Positions 4,253 to 13,056 of a DNA stretch of 22,022 bases are shown here, piece after piece. Made by a program: the position numbers and the translations under genes. This stretch comes from Candidatus Saccharimonadota bacterium (lineage in GTDB: Bacteria > Patescibacteriota > Saccharimonadia > Saccharimonadales > SZUA-47). Under the pieces are notes generated by a model, which saw only the letters and a list, made by a program, of their open reading frames with translations, ran no database searches and was not told the origin of the DNA. The stretch is from positions 1-22,022 of the forward strand of contig QIKK01000064.1 in the NCBI GenBank assembly GCA_003231925.1, written 5' to 3'. Position 1 is the stretch's first letter, and each line of letters begins with the position of its first letter.

Positions 4253-5725
4253 ATGAGAAAAGCACTCTACCGGAAATACCGGCCAACTTCTCTTGATACT
4301 GTAATTGGTCAAGAACATATAACTAGGACACTCAAAAATGCCCTAAATAAAGGCATGATAAATCACGCCTATTTATTTACGGGTCTTCGTGGCTCTGGAA
4401 AAACTTCAGTTGCAAGAATTCTAGCCCACAAAATTAACAATCTAGAATATAATGAAGAGAATAATCATCTAGATATAATAGAAATTGATGCTGCCAGTAA
4501 CCGTAGAATAGATGAGATTAGAGAACTTAGAGATAAAGTGTTTATTGCTCCAACTAGCTCTAAGTACAAAATCTACATAATAGATGAAGTCCACATGTTA
4601 ACAAGAGAGGCATTTAATGCACTTTTAAAAACGCTTGAAGAACCACCTGAACACGTCATATTTATTCTTGCTACAACTGAAGCTCACAAGGTACCCGAAA
4701 CTATTATTAGCCGTACCCAACGCTACACTTTTAAACCCATCCCAGATGAAAAAATATCTGAGCAACTCAGATATATTGCGGATCAAGAAAATCTAAAAAT
4801 TACTGACCACGCCATAAAAAAACTGTCCATACACAGCAAGGGCAGTTTGCGAGACGGCATAAGCATGCTAGATCAAATTGCTGGTTTTGGGCACCAAAAA
4901 ATAACCGAGAGGGAAGTCTCTGAATTGTTAGGCATACCCGATTCAAAGCTATTGGACAAACTACTTTTAAATATTTCTAACTCCGACAGTTTAGAGCTTT
5001 TTGAAACAACTAAATTACTCCGCGATAACGGAGCAAGTGTAGCGGTTTTAGCAAAAACATTAATTTCAGAGCTACGTCAACAAATAATGGACAAGAATAC
5101 CATTATAAGTCCAGCAAGAACCGTCAGATTAATGAGAAAATTGCTAGCAATTTCTGGTGCTAGTGGAAGCTACGAAGAATTAGAAATTATATTGCTGGAT
5201 TGTATGGAGTTGTCAGAAGACCAAGAACTTCATAAAGAAGAACCCCTACTGACTACAACCACAAAAGAACCTGCAGATCTCCAAAAAGATCCTTCTTTAA
5301 TAGATACCGCTAAAATCAACATTCCAAAAGAGACCGACATTAGAAAAGATACAAAAACCAACATAACGGCACAAAATAACACTGAAATATCAACTACGAC
5401 TGACGCCTGGAAGGAAGTTCTAAAAACTATTAAGACTAATTATAATACCCTATACAGTATACTTAGAATGGCAAAGATAGAGTTGAAAGATGACGAAATA
5501 ATTATTAAATTTCACTTTGCGTTTCATAAAAAACAACTAGACCAAACTAAAAATATAACCTACTTAAAGAAGGTTATATCAGAAAAATTTGTTAAACCCC
5601 TAAAGATTTCTATACTTTCAGATAAAACGTCCAAACTGCCTGAGAAAACTTATAATAAAAAGCCTAGCGACACACTTTCTAACGTTAGCAATATCTTTGG
5701 CGGGGCAGAATTGTTAGAATCATGA
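4253..5725 (+). CDS. dnaX: DNA polymerase III subunit gamma/tau (clamp loader)
   Basis: It is the ATPase of the clamp loader that places the beta sliding clamp on primed DNA. The AAA+ domain covers about residues 1-220: ALYRKYRP start, Walker A GLRGSGKT (44-51), Walker B IIDEVHML, ALLKTLEEPP, sensor ATTEAHKVP, and an arginine-finger stretch ISRTQRYTF where most homologues have SRCQRF. The tail (about 320-490) is charged and poorly conserved. Odd feature: between Walker A and IEIDAAS there are only about 20 residues, and the usual CxxCxxC zinc module is absent. The family is otherwise unmistakable. The product has 490 residues. It is followed after 1 nt by dnaB, so the two are probably cotranscribed and translationally coupled. 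Confidence 0.95.
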   Translation: MRKALYRKYRPTSLDTVIGQEHITRTLKNALNKGMINHAYLFTGLRGSGKTSVARILAHKINNLEYNEENNHLDIIEIDAASNRRIDEIRELRDKVFIAPTSSKYKIYIIDEVHMLTREAFNALLKTLEEPPEHVIFILATTEAHKVPETIISRTQRYTFKPIPDEKISEQLRYIADQENLKITDHAIKKLSIHSKGSLRDGISMLDQIAGFGHQKITEREVSELLGIPDSKLLDKLLLNISNSDSLELFETTKLLRDNGASVAVLAKTLISELRQQIMDKNTIISPARTVRLMRKLLAISGASGSYEELEIILLDCMELSEDQELHKEEPLLTTTTKEPADLQKDPSLIDTAKINIPKETDIRKDTKTNITAQNNTEISTTTDAWKEVLKTIKTNYNTLYSILRMAKIELKDDEIIIKFHFAFHKKQLDQTKNITYLKKVISEKFVKPLKISILSDKTSKLPEKTYNKKPSDTLSNVSNIFGGAELLES

Positions 5726-5726
5726 T

Positions 5727-7091
5727 ATGAGCAATATAAAATCTAAGCACGATCCACCACAGAGCGTAGACATGGAAGCTAGTGTGCTTGGGTCAGTCCT
5801 GATAGATCCAGACGTAATAGTAAAAATTGCCGACATTATCAGACCTGTAGATTTCTACGACGATAGGCACAGGTTGATATACGAGGGTTGTTTGAGACTA
5901 TATGAACAACAGTCGCCTATAGATATCTTAACGCTTAGTGAAGAGCTAAGAACTGAGGATGTACTAAGAGAAGTCGGTGGTAGTGCTTATCTAACACAGT
6001 TGACAAATACCGTACCTACATCTGCTAATGCTGAGCAATACGCCTCTATAGTTGCTACTAAATCAATCCGCAGAAAGCTAATCAACGCCAGTAATGAAAT
6101 TGCAGAAATAGGTCATGATGAAAAACGGACAATTGCAGAACTTGTCGAAGAGGCTGAAGCTAAACTTTTTGAAGTAAGCCAAAGGCATGTTGGAAATGAT
6201 GTTATTAGCCTTGAAGATATATTGGCAGAAAGTTTTGACCGTTTAGACTCGTTACATAAAGATAAGGGCAGTATAAGGGGCGTACCAACTGGTTTTCGTG
6301 ATTTAGACAGTAAACTTGCCGGTCTTCAAAAAAGCGACTTAATAATCATAGCGGCAAGACCTTCAATGGGTAAGACTGCCATGGCTCTAAATCTCGCCCA
6401 AAACGTGGCTGTGAAAGCAAAACAACCTGTATTATTATTCTCTCTTGAAATGAGCAAAGAACAACTTGTGGACAGATTATTATCCTCAGAGGCGGGGGTA
6501 AACTCTTGGAATTTGCGTACGGGTAATTTGTCAGATAATGACTTCGAAAAAATAGGACTTGCGATGGGAACGCTTAGTGAGGCAGAATTATTCATAGATG
6601 ATAGCCCAGGAATAACGGTTAGTGAATTACGCACAAAAGCCAGGAGAGAAGCCCACAAAAGAGACCTTGGGCTAATAATTGTCGATTACTTACAGCTGAT
6701 GAGCGGTGGTCAGAAGTATGGTAATGTTTCCAATCGTGTCCAAGAAATCTCAGAAATTTCTAGGGGTTTAAAAGGCGTCGCAAGAGAGCTTAACGTACCA
6801 ATAATAGCCCTTTCACAGCTTAGTAGGTCAGTTGAAAATAGAAGCCCACAAATACCACAGCTATCAGATTTAAGAGAATCTGGATCTATAGAACAAGATG
6901 CCGACGTTGTTATGTTTCTATATAGAGATGATTACTATAATCCAGAAACGAGTGAAAGGCCCAACATACTTGATGTTTTTATTAAAAAACACCGCAACGG
7001 GCCAACAGGAAAAATTGAAATATATTTTGACCGAGAGCACCAAAAAATGCTTAGTATCGACACTAAGCATACGGTACCTTTTGATAAGTAG
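5727..7091 (+). CDS. dnaB: Replicative DNA helicase DnaB
   Basis: The hexameric helicase unwinds DNA ahead of the replisome and interacts with primase and the clamp loader. The 454 residues are the usual length. The N-terminal helical domain (about 10-110) begins PPQSVDMEASVLGSVLID, typical of DnaB. The RecA-like domain has Walker A AARPSMGKTA (209-218), LFSLEMSKEQL, Walker B LIIVDYLQLM, and the conserved SQLSRSVENR and LRESGSIEQDADVV motifs. No intein is present. The ATG lies 1 nt after the dnaX stop, and there is no Shine-Dalgarno sequence, so translation is probably coupled to dnaX. Pairing of the polymerase clamp loader and the helicase in one unit fits joint control of replication. Confidence 0.96.
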   Translation: MSNIKSKHDPPQSVDMEASVLGSVLIDPDVIVKIADIIRPVDFYDDRHRLIYEGCLRLYEQQSPIDILTLSEELRTEDVLREVGGSAYLTQLTNTVPTSANAEQYASIVATKSIRRKLINASNEIAEIGHDEKRTIAELVEEAEAKLFEVSQRHVGNDVISLEDILAESFDRLDSLHKDKGSIRGVPTGFRDLDSKLAGLQKSDLIIIAARPSMGKTAMALNLAQNVAVKAKQPVLLFSLEMSKEQLVDRLLSSEAGVNSWNLRTGNLSDNDFEKIGLAMGTLSEAELFIDDSPGITVSELRTKARREAHKRDLGLIIVDYLQLMSGGQKYGNVSNRVQEISEISRGLKGVARELNVPIIALSQLSRSVENRSPQIPQLSDLRESGSIEQDADVVMFLYRDDYYNPETSERPNILDVFIKKHRNGPTGKIEIYFDREHQKMLSIDTKHTVPFDK

Positions 7092-7093
7092 TC

Positions 7094-7102
7094 TGTTATA
7101 AT
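7094..7102 (+). promoter_or_regulatory. Extended -10 promoter of the 7112 membrane protein
   Basis: TGTTATAAT is a perfect TGn extended -10 with a consensus TATAAT (7097-7102). The GTG start follows after 9 nt, so transcription starts within a few nucleotides of it. Confidence 0.65.
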
Positions 7103-7111
7103 TGTCATACA

Positions 7112-8326
7112 GTGAAGGTAAATCTAAAAAAAATAATCTGGACTTGTTGGACTTGGATTAAAGCATTACTGGGTCGCCGTGAAGTGATATATGGCATCAT
7201 ATTATTATTTCTTTTGGTTGGTACGATATTTTTTTTAAGCGTAATACCTGCTAAGTCCGCACTCGTTGAGATTAATACCGCAAATCAGTCTAAAACATTA
7301 TCACAGATTGGAGAAAACCCTTTATGGCTACCGTACAAGGGAGTATCTTTTATTGTTTTGCAACTGTCTAGTAGTATAAGATCACTGAGAGCGATAAGTA
7401 TTGTCTTCTTTGGGTTAAGCATAGTTGCGCTATATAGAATACTAAAACGCTGGCATAGCGACAAAGTAGCTTTGTTCAGCTCGGCAATGTACGCTACTAA
7501 TGCAACTGCACTGGCGGTCGGGAGGTTAGCCACACCGTTAGTTCTCTTATTCGGTTGGTCTTTAATCATCTCTTTATTACTCTGGTTGCAACATGGTAGC
7601 TCTAAACGGATAGCTCCATTTACGCTGGCTTGTTTTTCTGCTGGTTTATTATATGTACCTGGAGCTCCATACTTTTTCATACTGTTAATTCTACTATTCG
7701 GTAGCAAATTCAAAATTTTGCTTGGCTCCATGACAAGAGAAGCTTATTACGCTAGTGTACTAGCCGTATTTTTAGTTCTGACGCCACTTATTATTAGTTT
7801 TATCCAAGACGTAAATGTTCTTAGACTCTGGCTACTATTGCCCCAACACATGAATTGGGGGGTTGTACCAAGAAATATACTGGATGTACCGTCAGCCTTT
7901 TTATATCGTGCTCCTACAAATCCACTTCTTGGAGTTGGTCGATTACCAATTCTTGATGTAGCCTCAGGTGGGCTATTCTTACTTGGACTCTATTCTTATA
8001 GAAAGCATTTAGCATTGAATCGAACAAAAGTAATGATACTAACAGCGCTCTTAAGTGTTATTGTTGGAGCTCTAGGGCAATTAATGTTTGCCGTTGTGAT
8101 ATTATTACCCTTCATTTATGCAGTAATCGCTAGCGGTATTTGCTTTATATTAGATCGCTGGTACGTTGTTTTTCCAAAAAATCCGGTAGCCCGATGGTTT
8201 GGGGTAGGCTTAATCTCCCTAGTTGTGTTTTCTAGTATTTATTATCAATTAACTAGAGCTGTGGTGGTCTGGCAACATACACCAGAAACTCGTGCAGTAT
8301 ATAACCAGCCTCGTCTGATACAATAA
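7112..8326 (+). CDS. Polytopic membrane protein, possibly GT-C-like
   Basis: The 404-residue protein has about nine or ten hydrophobic segments, the first at about residues 26-46 (IIYGIILLFLL-type region) and the last near 375-392. A loop after the first segment carries NTANQSKTLSQIGENPLWLPYKG. The layout, with a loop after TM1 and many following helices, resembles GT-C (PMT/ArnT-like) glycosyltransferases. I do not see a clear catalytic Asp pair, so the family is not certain. The GTG start has no Shine-Dalgarno sequence and lies 9 nt after an extended -10 box, giving a practically leaderless mRNA. It is followed by ybaB after 24 nt, probably in one transcript. Confidence 0.85.
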   Translation: MKVNLKKIIWTCWTWIKALLGRREVIYGIILLFLLVGTIFFLSVIPAKSALVEINTANQSKTLSQIGENPLWLPYKGVSFIVLQLSSSIRSLRAISIVFFGLSIVALYRILKRWHSDKVALFSSAMYATNATALAVGRLATPLVLLFGWSLIISLLLWLQHGSSKRIAPFTLACFSAGLLYVPGAPYFFILLILLFGSKFKILLGSMTREAYYASVLAVFLVLTPLIISFIQDVNVLRLWLLLPQHMNWGVVPRNILDVPSAFLYRAPTNPLLGVGRLPILDVASGGLFLLGLYSYRKHLALNRTKVMILTALLSVIVGALGQLMFAVVILLPFIYAVIASGICFILDRWYVVFPKNPVARWFGVGLISLVVFSSIYYQLTRAVVVWQHTPETRAVYNQPRLIQ

Positions 8327-8350
8327 TAGAGGATAAAGGGAGAAGCAATA

Positions 8351-8644
8351 ATGAGTAGATTTGACCAAGCAAAAATGCTAATGAAAATGCGCAAGGTTCA
8401 AAAAGAGTTGCAGAAAGAGATTGTTACAGCCGAGGCTGGTGATGGAGCAGTGATTGTTGAAGTTAACGGAGAGATGAAGGTTAAAAATATTAAAATCGAT
8501 CCAGAGGCAATTGATCTAGAAGATATCTCTGAATTAGAAAACTGGGTTAAAGAGGCCGTTAAAGCAGCCATAGACCAAAGCCAAAAGATGGCTGCTGAAA
8601 AAATGCAACCTATGATGGGTGGTTTAGGGAACCTAGGGCTATAA
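8351..8644 (+). CDS. ybaB: YbaB/EbfC family nucleoid-associated protein
   Basis: A small dimeric DNA-binding protein of the tweezer-like YbaB/EbfC fold, thought to bind DNA and commonly encoded between dnaX and recR. The 97 residues fit the family. It starts with the helix FDQAKMLMKMRKVQKELQKE and continues with EAGDGAVIVEVNGEMKVKNIKIDPE and a C-terminal helix ending KMQPMMGGLGNLGL, all typical. ATG 8351 is preceded by AAAGGGAG. It is 20 nt upstream of recR, the conserved dnaX-ybaB-recR association, although here dnaB and a membrane protein gene are inserted between dnaX and ybaB. Confidence 0.93.
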   Translation: MSRFDQAKMLMKMRKVQKELQKEIVTAEAGDGAVIVEVNGEMKVKNIKIDPEAIDLEDISELENWVKEAVKAAIDQSQKMAAEKMQPMMGGLGNLGL

Positions 8645-8664
8645 ACCAACCAAAGATACCAGAG

Positions 8665-9270
8665 ATGAAAGCACTGCCAAAAGCACTAGAGGATCTTATA
8701 GAAGCACTGGGGCAATTACCCGGAGTCGGTCCACGTAGTGCCGAGAGATACGCCTATTACTTATTGAAGTCTGATCCTTCAAAAAGCTTAAAGTTATCTA
8801 AATCTTTACAAAATCTTCACAAAAATGTAAAAAACTGTCCTACAACGTTTGCGTTAATTGATGCAGACAAGGAATGTTCACCTCTATATGATAACTACGG
8901 ACGAGACAAAAAGACTATCGCAATAGTGGCTGAGCCCTTCGACATAGTTGCCCTTGAAAATACCGCCTTATACGACGGAACATACCACGTACTTGGAGGG
9001 TTAATTTCACCATTAGACGGGATAGGGCCCGAACAATTACACATTCCTGAATTGCTAAAACGTATCAAAAAAGACAAAACAACAGAGGTAATACTAGCTA
9101 CAAATGCAAGTGTCGAGGGAGAGACTACGGCCTTATTTATTCAAAATCAATTAGATGGAGTCAACGTAAAAATAACTAGGCTAGCAAGAGGGATACCGAT
9201 AGGAGTTGACTTAGAATATGCCGACCAGATCACACTAGGTAGAGCCCTTGAAGGGCGACAGACTTTTTAA
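8665..9270 (+). CDS. recR: Recombination protein RecR
   Basis: RecR with RecO/RecF loads RecA at single-strand gaps during recombinational repair. The 201 residues match. An N-terminal helix-hairpin-helix (LPGVGPRSAERYAYYLL, about 18-34) is followed by the zinc-finger region and a Toprim domain with IAIVAEPFDIVALE and LGGLISPLDGIGPEQL, then LARGIPIGVDLEYADQITLGRAL. Odd feature: of the four zinc cysteines (CxxC...CxxC) only C58 and C71 remain; positions 61 and 74 are Thr and Leu (CPTT and CSPL). The finger is therefore probably not a normal zinc site, though the fold may persist. The upstream Shine-Dalgarno is weak; translation may be coupled to ybaB. Confidence 0.95.
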   Translation: MKALPKALEDLIEALGQLPGVGPRSAERYAYYLLKSDPSKSLKLSKSLQNLHKNVKNCPTTFALIDADKECSPLYDNYGRDKKTIAIVAEPFDIVALENTALYDGTYHVLGGLISPLDGIGPEQLHIPELLKRIKKDKTTEVILATNASVEGETTALFIQNQLDGVNVKITRLARGIPIGVDLEYADQITLGRALEGRQTF

Positions 9271-9296
9271 AATCATGAACGTACGAACTAAAAAAT

Positions 9297-9305
9297 TGAT
9301 ATACT
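9297..9305 (+). promoter_or_regulatory. Extended -10 promoter of the DHH gene
   Basis: TGATATACT: a TGn extended -10 with the hexamer TATACT (9300-9305), 8 nt before the ATG at 9314. There is no Shine-Dalgarno sequence, so the mRNA should be leaderless. Confidence 0.6.
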
Positions 9306-9313
9306 AAAACAAT

Positions 9314-10324
9314 ATGAGTGAATACAAAGAGATTAATAAATTAGTGTCTAGTGCTAAGCATATTTTAATATTGCAAGCTGATAATCCTGACGGAGATTCT
9401 TTAGGAAGTTCTTTGGCGCTTGAAGCTATATTTTTAGAAATGGGTAAGTCCGCTACAATGATCTGTGCAGTTAATATGCCGGCCCATCTAAAGTACTTAA
9501 GTGGTTGGGACAGAGTAGTTAAAGACATTCCAACCAATTTTGATATTACGCTAATTGTTGATACAAGTACCGAAACTCTATTTGAAAATACATCTGGTAA
9601 CCGTGGGTTTGAATGGATTAAGGCAAAGCCGGTAATAGTTTTAGACCATCACATCGACAGCAAAGGGATATCTTTCGCCGATATAATTATCAACGAGCCA
9701 CTATCGGCAACAGGAGAACTAATTTATAAGATAGCATCAGACCTGAAATGGCCACTACCACTTGATGCCTTAGAAATGTTAGCTATCTCAATTATGTCAG
9801 ACAGTCTTGGTTTAACAACACAGTCTGCAAGCCCGGAAACTTTCCGAACCATGGCGGATTTAGTAGAGAAGGGAGTAAATATTGCAAAATTGGACAATGC
9901 AAGACGACAATTGATGCAAAAAAATCCAGTCCTCATACCTTACAAAGGGCGACTATTACAAAGAATACAGTTTGGGTTGGAGGGTAAAATTGCTTCAATT
10001 ATTATCCCTTGGGGTGAGATTCAGGAGTTTAGCCCGCTGTACAATCCAACTATGCTAGTTATTGATGATATGAGAATGACCGAGGGCGTCGTACTAGCAA
10101 TTGGCTACAAAGTCTATGCTGACGGTAAAATTACCGCAAAAATTAGAGCAAATTACGGTTTTCCTATTGCTGGAAAATTAGCAACAGAATTTGGCGGTGG
10201 GGGTCATGAATACGCTGCCGGGTTTAAGATTCTTAAAACTAGACCAATTACTGAACTACATAGCCAAGTAATTAAAAAAACCAATCAGCTCCTAGAGATT
10301 CTAAAAACAGAAAGCACATCATGA
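9314..10324 (+). CDS. DHH/DHHA1 phosphoesterase (NrnA-like)
   Basis: It belongs to the DHH superfamily of metal-dependent phosphoesterases; NrnA-type members degrade short oligoribonucleotides and/or pAp. It has 336 residues. The N-terminal DHH domain has the motif ADNPDGDSLGSSLAL (metal ligands D26 and D28, where the residue before the NPDGD is Asp rather than the more usual His) and LDHH (D111-H112-H113). The C-terminal DHHA1 domain has EFGGGGHEYAAGF (G294-H298). Which substrate it prefers cannot be told from sequence. It is a separate transcription unit head with its own -10 box, and its TGA stop overlaps the cysS ATG as ATGA, so cysS is translationally coupled. Confidence 0.9.
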   Translation: MSEYKEINKLVSSAKHILILQADNPDGDSLGSSLALEAIFLEMGKSATMICAVNMPAHLKYLSGWDRVVKDIPTNFDITLIVDTSTETLFENTSGNRGFEWIKAKPVIVLDHHIDSKGISFADIIINEPLSATGELIYKIASDLKWPLPLDALEMLAISIMSDSLGLTTQSASPETFRTMADLVEKGVNIAKLDNARRQLMQKNPVLIPYKGRLLQRIQFGLEGKIASIIIPWGEIQEFSPLYNPTMLVIDDMRMTEGVVLAIGYKVYADGKITAKIRANYGFPIAGKLATEFGGGGHEYAAGFKILKTRPITELHSQVIKKTNQLLEILKTESTS

Positions 10325-11736
10325 AAATATACAACTCCCTAACAAAAAAGATAGAGAAGTTTGTACCATTAAATAAAAAGCGAGTTAGTATTTATAGCTG
10401 TGGGCCGACAGTCTATGACCTACCACATATTGGAAATCTATCCGCTTTTATTTATGCAGATACTCTGAGACGTGTTCTGGAATTTGATTATAAAGTTTTT
10501 CAAGTCATGAATATCACAGACGTTGATGATAAAACTATCAGAGATAGTGCCCGTGATTATCCAGATAAAGATCCTGCCGAAGCGTTGAGAACTCTAACTG
10601 CTAAATATAGTAAAGTATTCAAAAAGGATCTTAAAGAAACTGGCAATCAAGTAGACCATATTAAGTTTGTATCTGCCGTAGACAGCATTCCGGACATGAT
10701 ACAACTAACCCAAGAATTGCTAGATCGTGGGCTTGCTTATATAGCAGATGATGGGGTTTATTTTTCTATTCAGAAATATCAACGTACAGGAAAAACATAC
10801 GGTATCTTACAAAAAATAGAAGTTACTACTAGCCAATCGCGTATAAAAAACGACGAATACGACAAAAAAAATGTTAGTGATTTTGCTTTATGGAAGAAAA
10901 TGCAACCTGGAGAACCATCATGGAAAGCCATATTTAAATTTCAAGGTGATGATTACGACATAGAGGGGCGACCAGGATGGCATATTGAGTGTTCAGCAAT
11001 GAGTAAAAAATTACTAGGAGTTCCTTTTGATATCCACACTGGCGGGATAGACTTAAAATTTCCTCATCATGAAAATGAGATTGCCCAGACCTGCGGAGCT
11101 GGAGCCAACAAACTGGCTAATTATTTTGTCCACAACAACCACATGCTTGTTGACGGTAGAAAAATGAGCAAGAGTCTAGGTAATTTTTATACCCTTTCAG
11201 ACATAAAAGAAAAAGACTTTTCAGCCCTAGACTTTAGACTGTTAGTTCTAGAAAGTCACTACCGCAATGAAAGTAATTTTAGCTGGGATATCATGGAGTC
11301 CGCCCATAATAGACTGCGCACTTGGTATGAGTTTTCAGATAAGCAATTTCAAACTGTTAGAGCAGACAGCCAGTGGGTAACTAAGACATTATTAAGTTTT
11401 AAAGATTTATTATTAGAAAACCTTAAAGATGATCTTAATACCCCTGAAGCTTTGTCAGAAGTTAGTAAAATAGTGTCGCTACACCTTGACCAGCCAGTTG
11501 GAGAAAACGAATTAGAGGCTTTTCTTAGTTTACTAGAAAAACTGGATAATCTTTTTGGGCTAGATTTGAAAAACCGACTAGATTTAGAACCCGAACAAAA
11601 AGAGCTACTAGCCAGACGTGCTCAGGTCAGAGCCAACAAAAATTGGCATCAATCTGATGAATTGCGTAATACATTGCTACAACAGGGAGTAGGCATCAGA
11701 GATACAAAAGATACTCAATCTTGGTTTAGAGCTTAA
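10321..11736 (+). CDS. cysS: Cysteinyl-tRNA synthetase
   Basis: It charges tRNA-Cys with cysteine using ATP. The 471 residues fit. The class I signature is PHIGN (35-39); the catalytic zinc ligands are all present: C27 (YSCGPT), C224 (HIECSA), H249 and E253 (FPHHENE). The KMSKS loop is GRKMSKSLGN (K281-S285). The fold continues with the anticodon-binding helical bundle to the end. The ATG overlaps the stop of the DHH gene by 4 nt. At the other end its TAA stop overlaps the stop codon of the convergent AI-2E family gene by 4 nt; no hairpin terminator lies between. Confidence 0.97.
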   Translation: MKIYNSLTKKIEKFVPLNKKRVSIYSCGPTVYDLPHIGNLSAFIYADTLRRVLEFDYKVFQVMNITDVDDKTIRDSARDYPDKDPAEALRTLTAKYSKVFKKDLKETGNQVDHIKFVSAVDSIPDMIQLTQELLDRGLAYIADDGVYFSIQKYQRTGKTYGILQKIEVTTSQSRIKNDEYDKKNVSDFALWKKMQPGEPSWKAIFKFQGDDYDIEGRPGWHIECSAMSKKLLGVPFDIHTGGIDLKFPHHENEIAQTCGAGANKLANYFVHNNHMLVDGRKMSKSLGNFYTLSDIKEKDFSALDFRLLVLESHYRNESNFSWDIMESAHNRLRTWYEFSDKQFQTVRADSQWVTKTLLSFKDLLLENLKDDLNTPEALSEVSKIVSLHLDQPVGENELEAFLSLLEKLDNLFGLDLKNRLDLEPEQKELLARRAQVRANKNWHQSDELRNTLLQQGVGIRDTKDTQSWFRA

Positions 11737-12824
11737 CCCTCCTGGGAGGTTTGTTTTCTTTCCGTATAATCGTCAATCAAAACTTTTATACTACCGGCAA
11801 CGGGAATAGCAATAAAAGCACCCAAAAAACCACCGAAACCTATACCCAAAATAGCAGCTATAAATACCAAAAGAGGGGTAAGTTCATTAGCTCTGGACTG
11901 AATGTAGGGCTGAATAGTAGCGTTTTCAATCTGCTGGTAAACAATAAAGTAAATAAACATCGTAATAGCTAGTGGCGCACTAGTAAACAAACTAAATAAA
12001 ACTACAACTACAGAGCTTAGTATTGCCCCAATAGTCGGTATTAAGCCAAACAAGAATACTATTCCGCCCAAAGCAATGGGGTTTACTGAAGGAGCATTAA
12101 ATATATTAGTGGCTATAAAAAGGGCGACTATCGAAAAGCTCGCGGCTATGGCAGCTATTAAAACTTGGCCATTTACATAGCTGGTTACTACTCCGTACAT
12201 TTTAGTAACTATTTTTTTAAAGTGTTTCCTGCGTTTTTCAGGATATTGACTCCAAAATAGTCCTAACCACCTAGGACCCTCTACTAACATCATGAAAGTC
12301 AAAATTAGCACAGTTATAATAGAGACAAGATTAGCTATTACTCTATTTGCTGTGGATACTACCTTACTTTGCACAGAACCAGAGCCGATGCTGTTTGACC
12401 AACTACTTGCAAGCTCATTGACCTGATCTTCTAACTTATACTTCCTGATAAAATCACCAGTAGCCCCTTTGTTGCGTTTTAAATTACTAATTGTACTAGG
12501 AATGTCTTGTACAAAAGTGGTGGTTTGTCTGACCAGTGGTGGAACTATTAGAGATAGAAAGAGAATCAGCACCGACATAACTGCAACATAAGCCGCCGAC
12601 GTAGCTCTAACCCTACTACGACTCTTCAATCTTGCTGAAACCCAGATAACTGCCGGATTTAGAGCCATTGCCAAAAATAAAGAGACAAAGATTAATGTTA
12701 GTGGATGTATGATATTTTCTAAAAATCTGACAGCTAGCAATGTAGCAATACTCAAGCCAATGATTCTTAAGATTGTCTCATTTGATACTGTAAATTCCTG
12801 TGCACCTTTTTTTCTTCCGAACAT
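11733..12824 (-). CDS. AI-2E family transporter (permease)
   Basis: A 363-residue polytopic protein of the AI-2E/UPF0118 family, whose members export or exchange small molecules (autoinducer-2 or Na+/H+ antiport have been shown for some); no substrate can be given here. The family pattern is visible: two early membrane segments (ILRIIGLSIATLLAVRFLENIIH; LTLIFVSLFLAMALNP), a loop, and a C-terminal block with FNAPSVNPIALGGIVFLFGLIP, TIGAILSSVVVVLFSL and a GFGGFLGAFIAIPVAG ending. The start has AAGAGGT 8-9 nt before the ATG. It is last in the leftward envelope block, 232 nt from the upstream glycosyltransferase, so it may have its own promoter (TACAAT lies about 25 nt before the ATG). Confidence 0.9.
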   Translation of the reverse strand: MFGRKKGAQEFTVSNETILRIIGLSIATLLAVRFLENIIHPLTLIFVSLFLAMALNPAVIWVSARLKSRSRVRATSAAYVAVMSVLILFLSLIVPPLVRQTTTFVQDIPSTISNLKRNKGATGDFIRKYKLEDQVNELASSWSNSIGSGSVQSKVVSTANRVIANLVSIITVLILTFMMLVEGPRWLGLFWSQYPEKRRKHFKKIVTKMYGVVTSYVNGQVLIAAIAASFSIVALFIATNIFNAPSVNPIALGGIVFLFGLIPTIGAILSSVVVVLFSLFTSAPLAITMFIYFIVYQQIENATIQPYIQSRANELTPLLVFIAAILGIGFGGFLGAFIAIPVAGSIKVLIDDYTERKQTSQEG

Positions 12825-13056
12825 TACACTTTTACCTCTTTTAATATATTGTACTACATTATCATAGAGTTACTAAAAAAAGACATTACCATTCTGTTAG
12901 TTTCTGCAAAAGTATAAAAATTACTATTGAGGGCTTTATAGAAGAGAGATTACAGAGAATATCTAGGTAGAAGTAGTAAATAACATATATTCTAAATACT
13001 TATACTATGCAAACACTAGAGAGCCAGAAGCTCCACCAAAAATAGCGTAGGTAGAG

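Noticed and set aside
4253..10324. Alternative genetic code with UGA as glycine (as in Gracilibacteria/SR1)
   Set aside because: TGA ends dnaX and the DHH gene at normal family lengths, and no conserved protein has in-frame TGA.
12825..13056. A 232-nt gap, including a CTCCACCA that recalls a tRNA 3' end
   Set aside because: No T-loop, anticodon stem or acceptor pairing fits, and the longest small ORFs there are about a dozen codons without a ribosome binding site. No clear feature seen beyond a possible promoter near 12840-12850.
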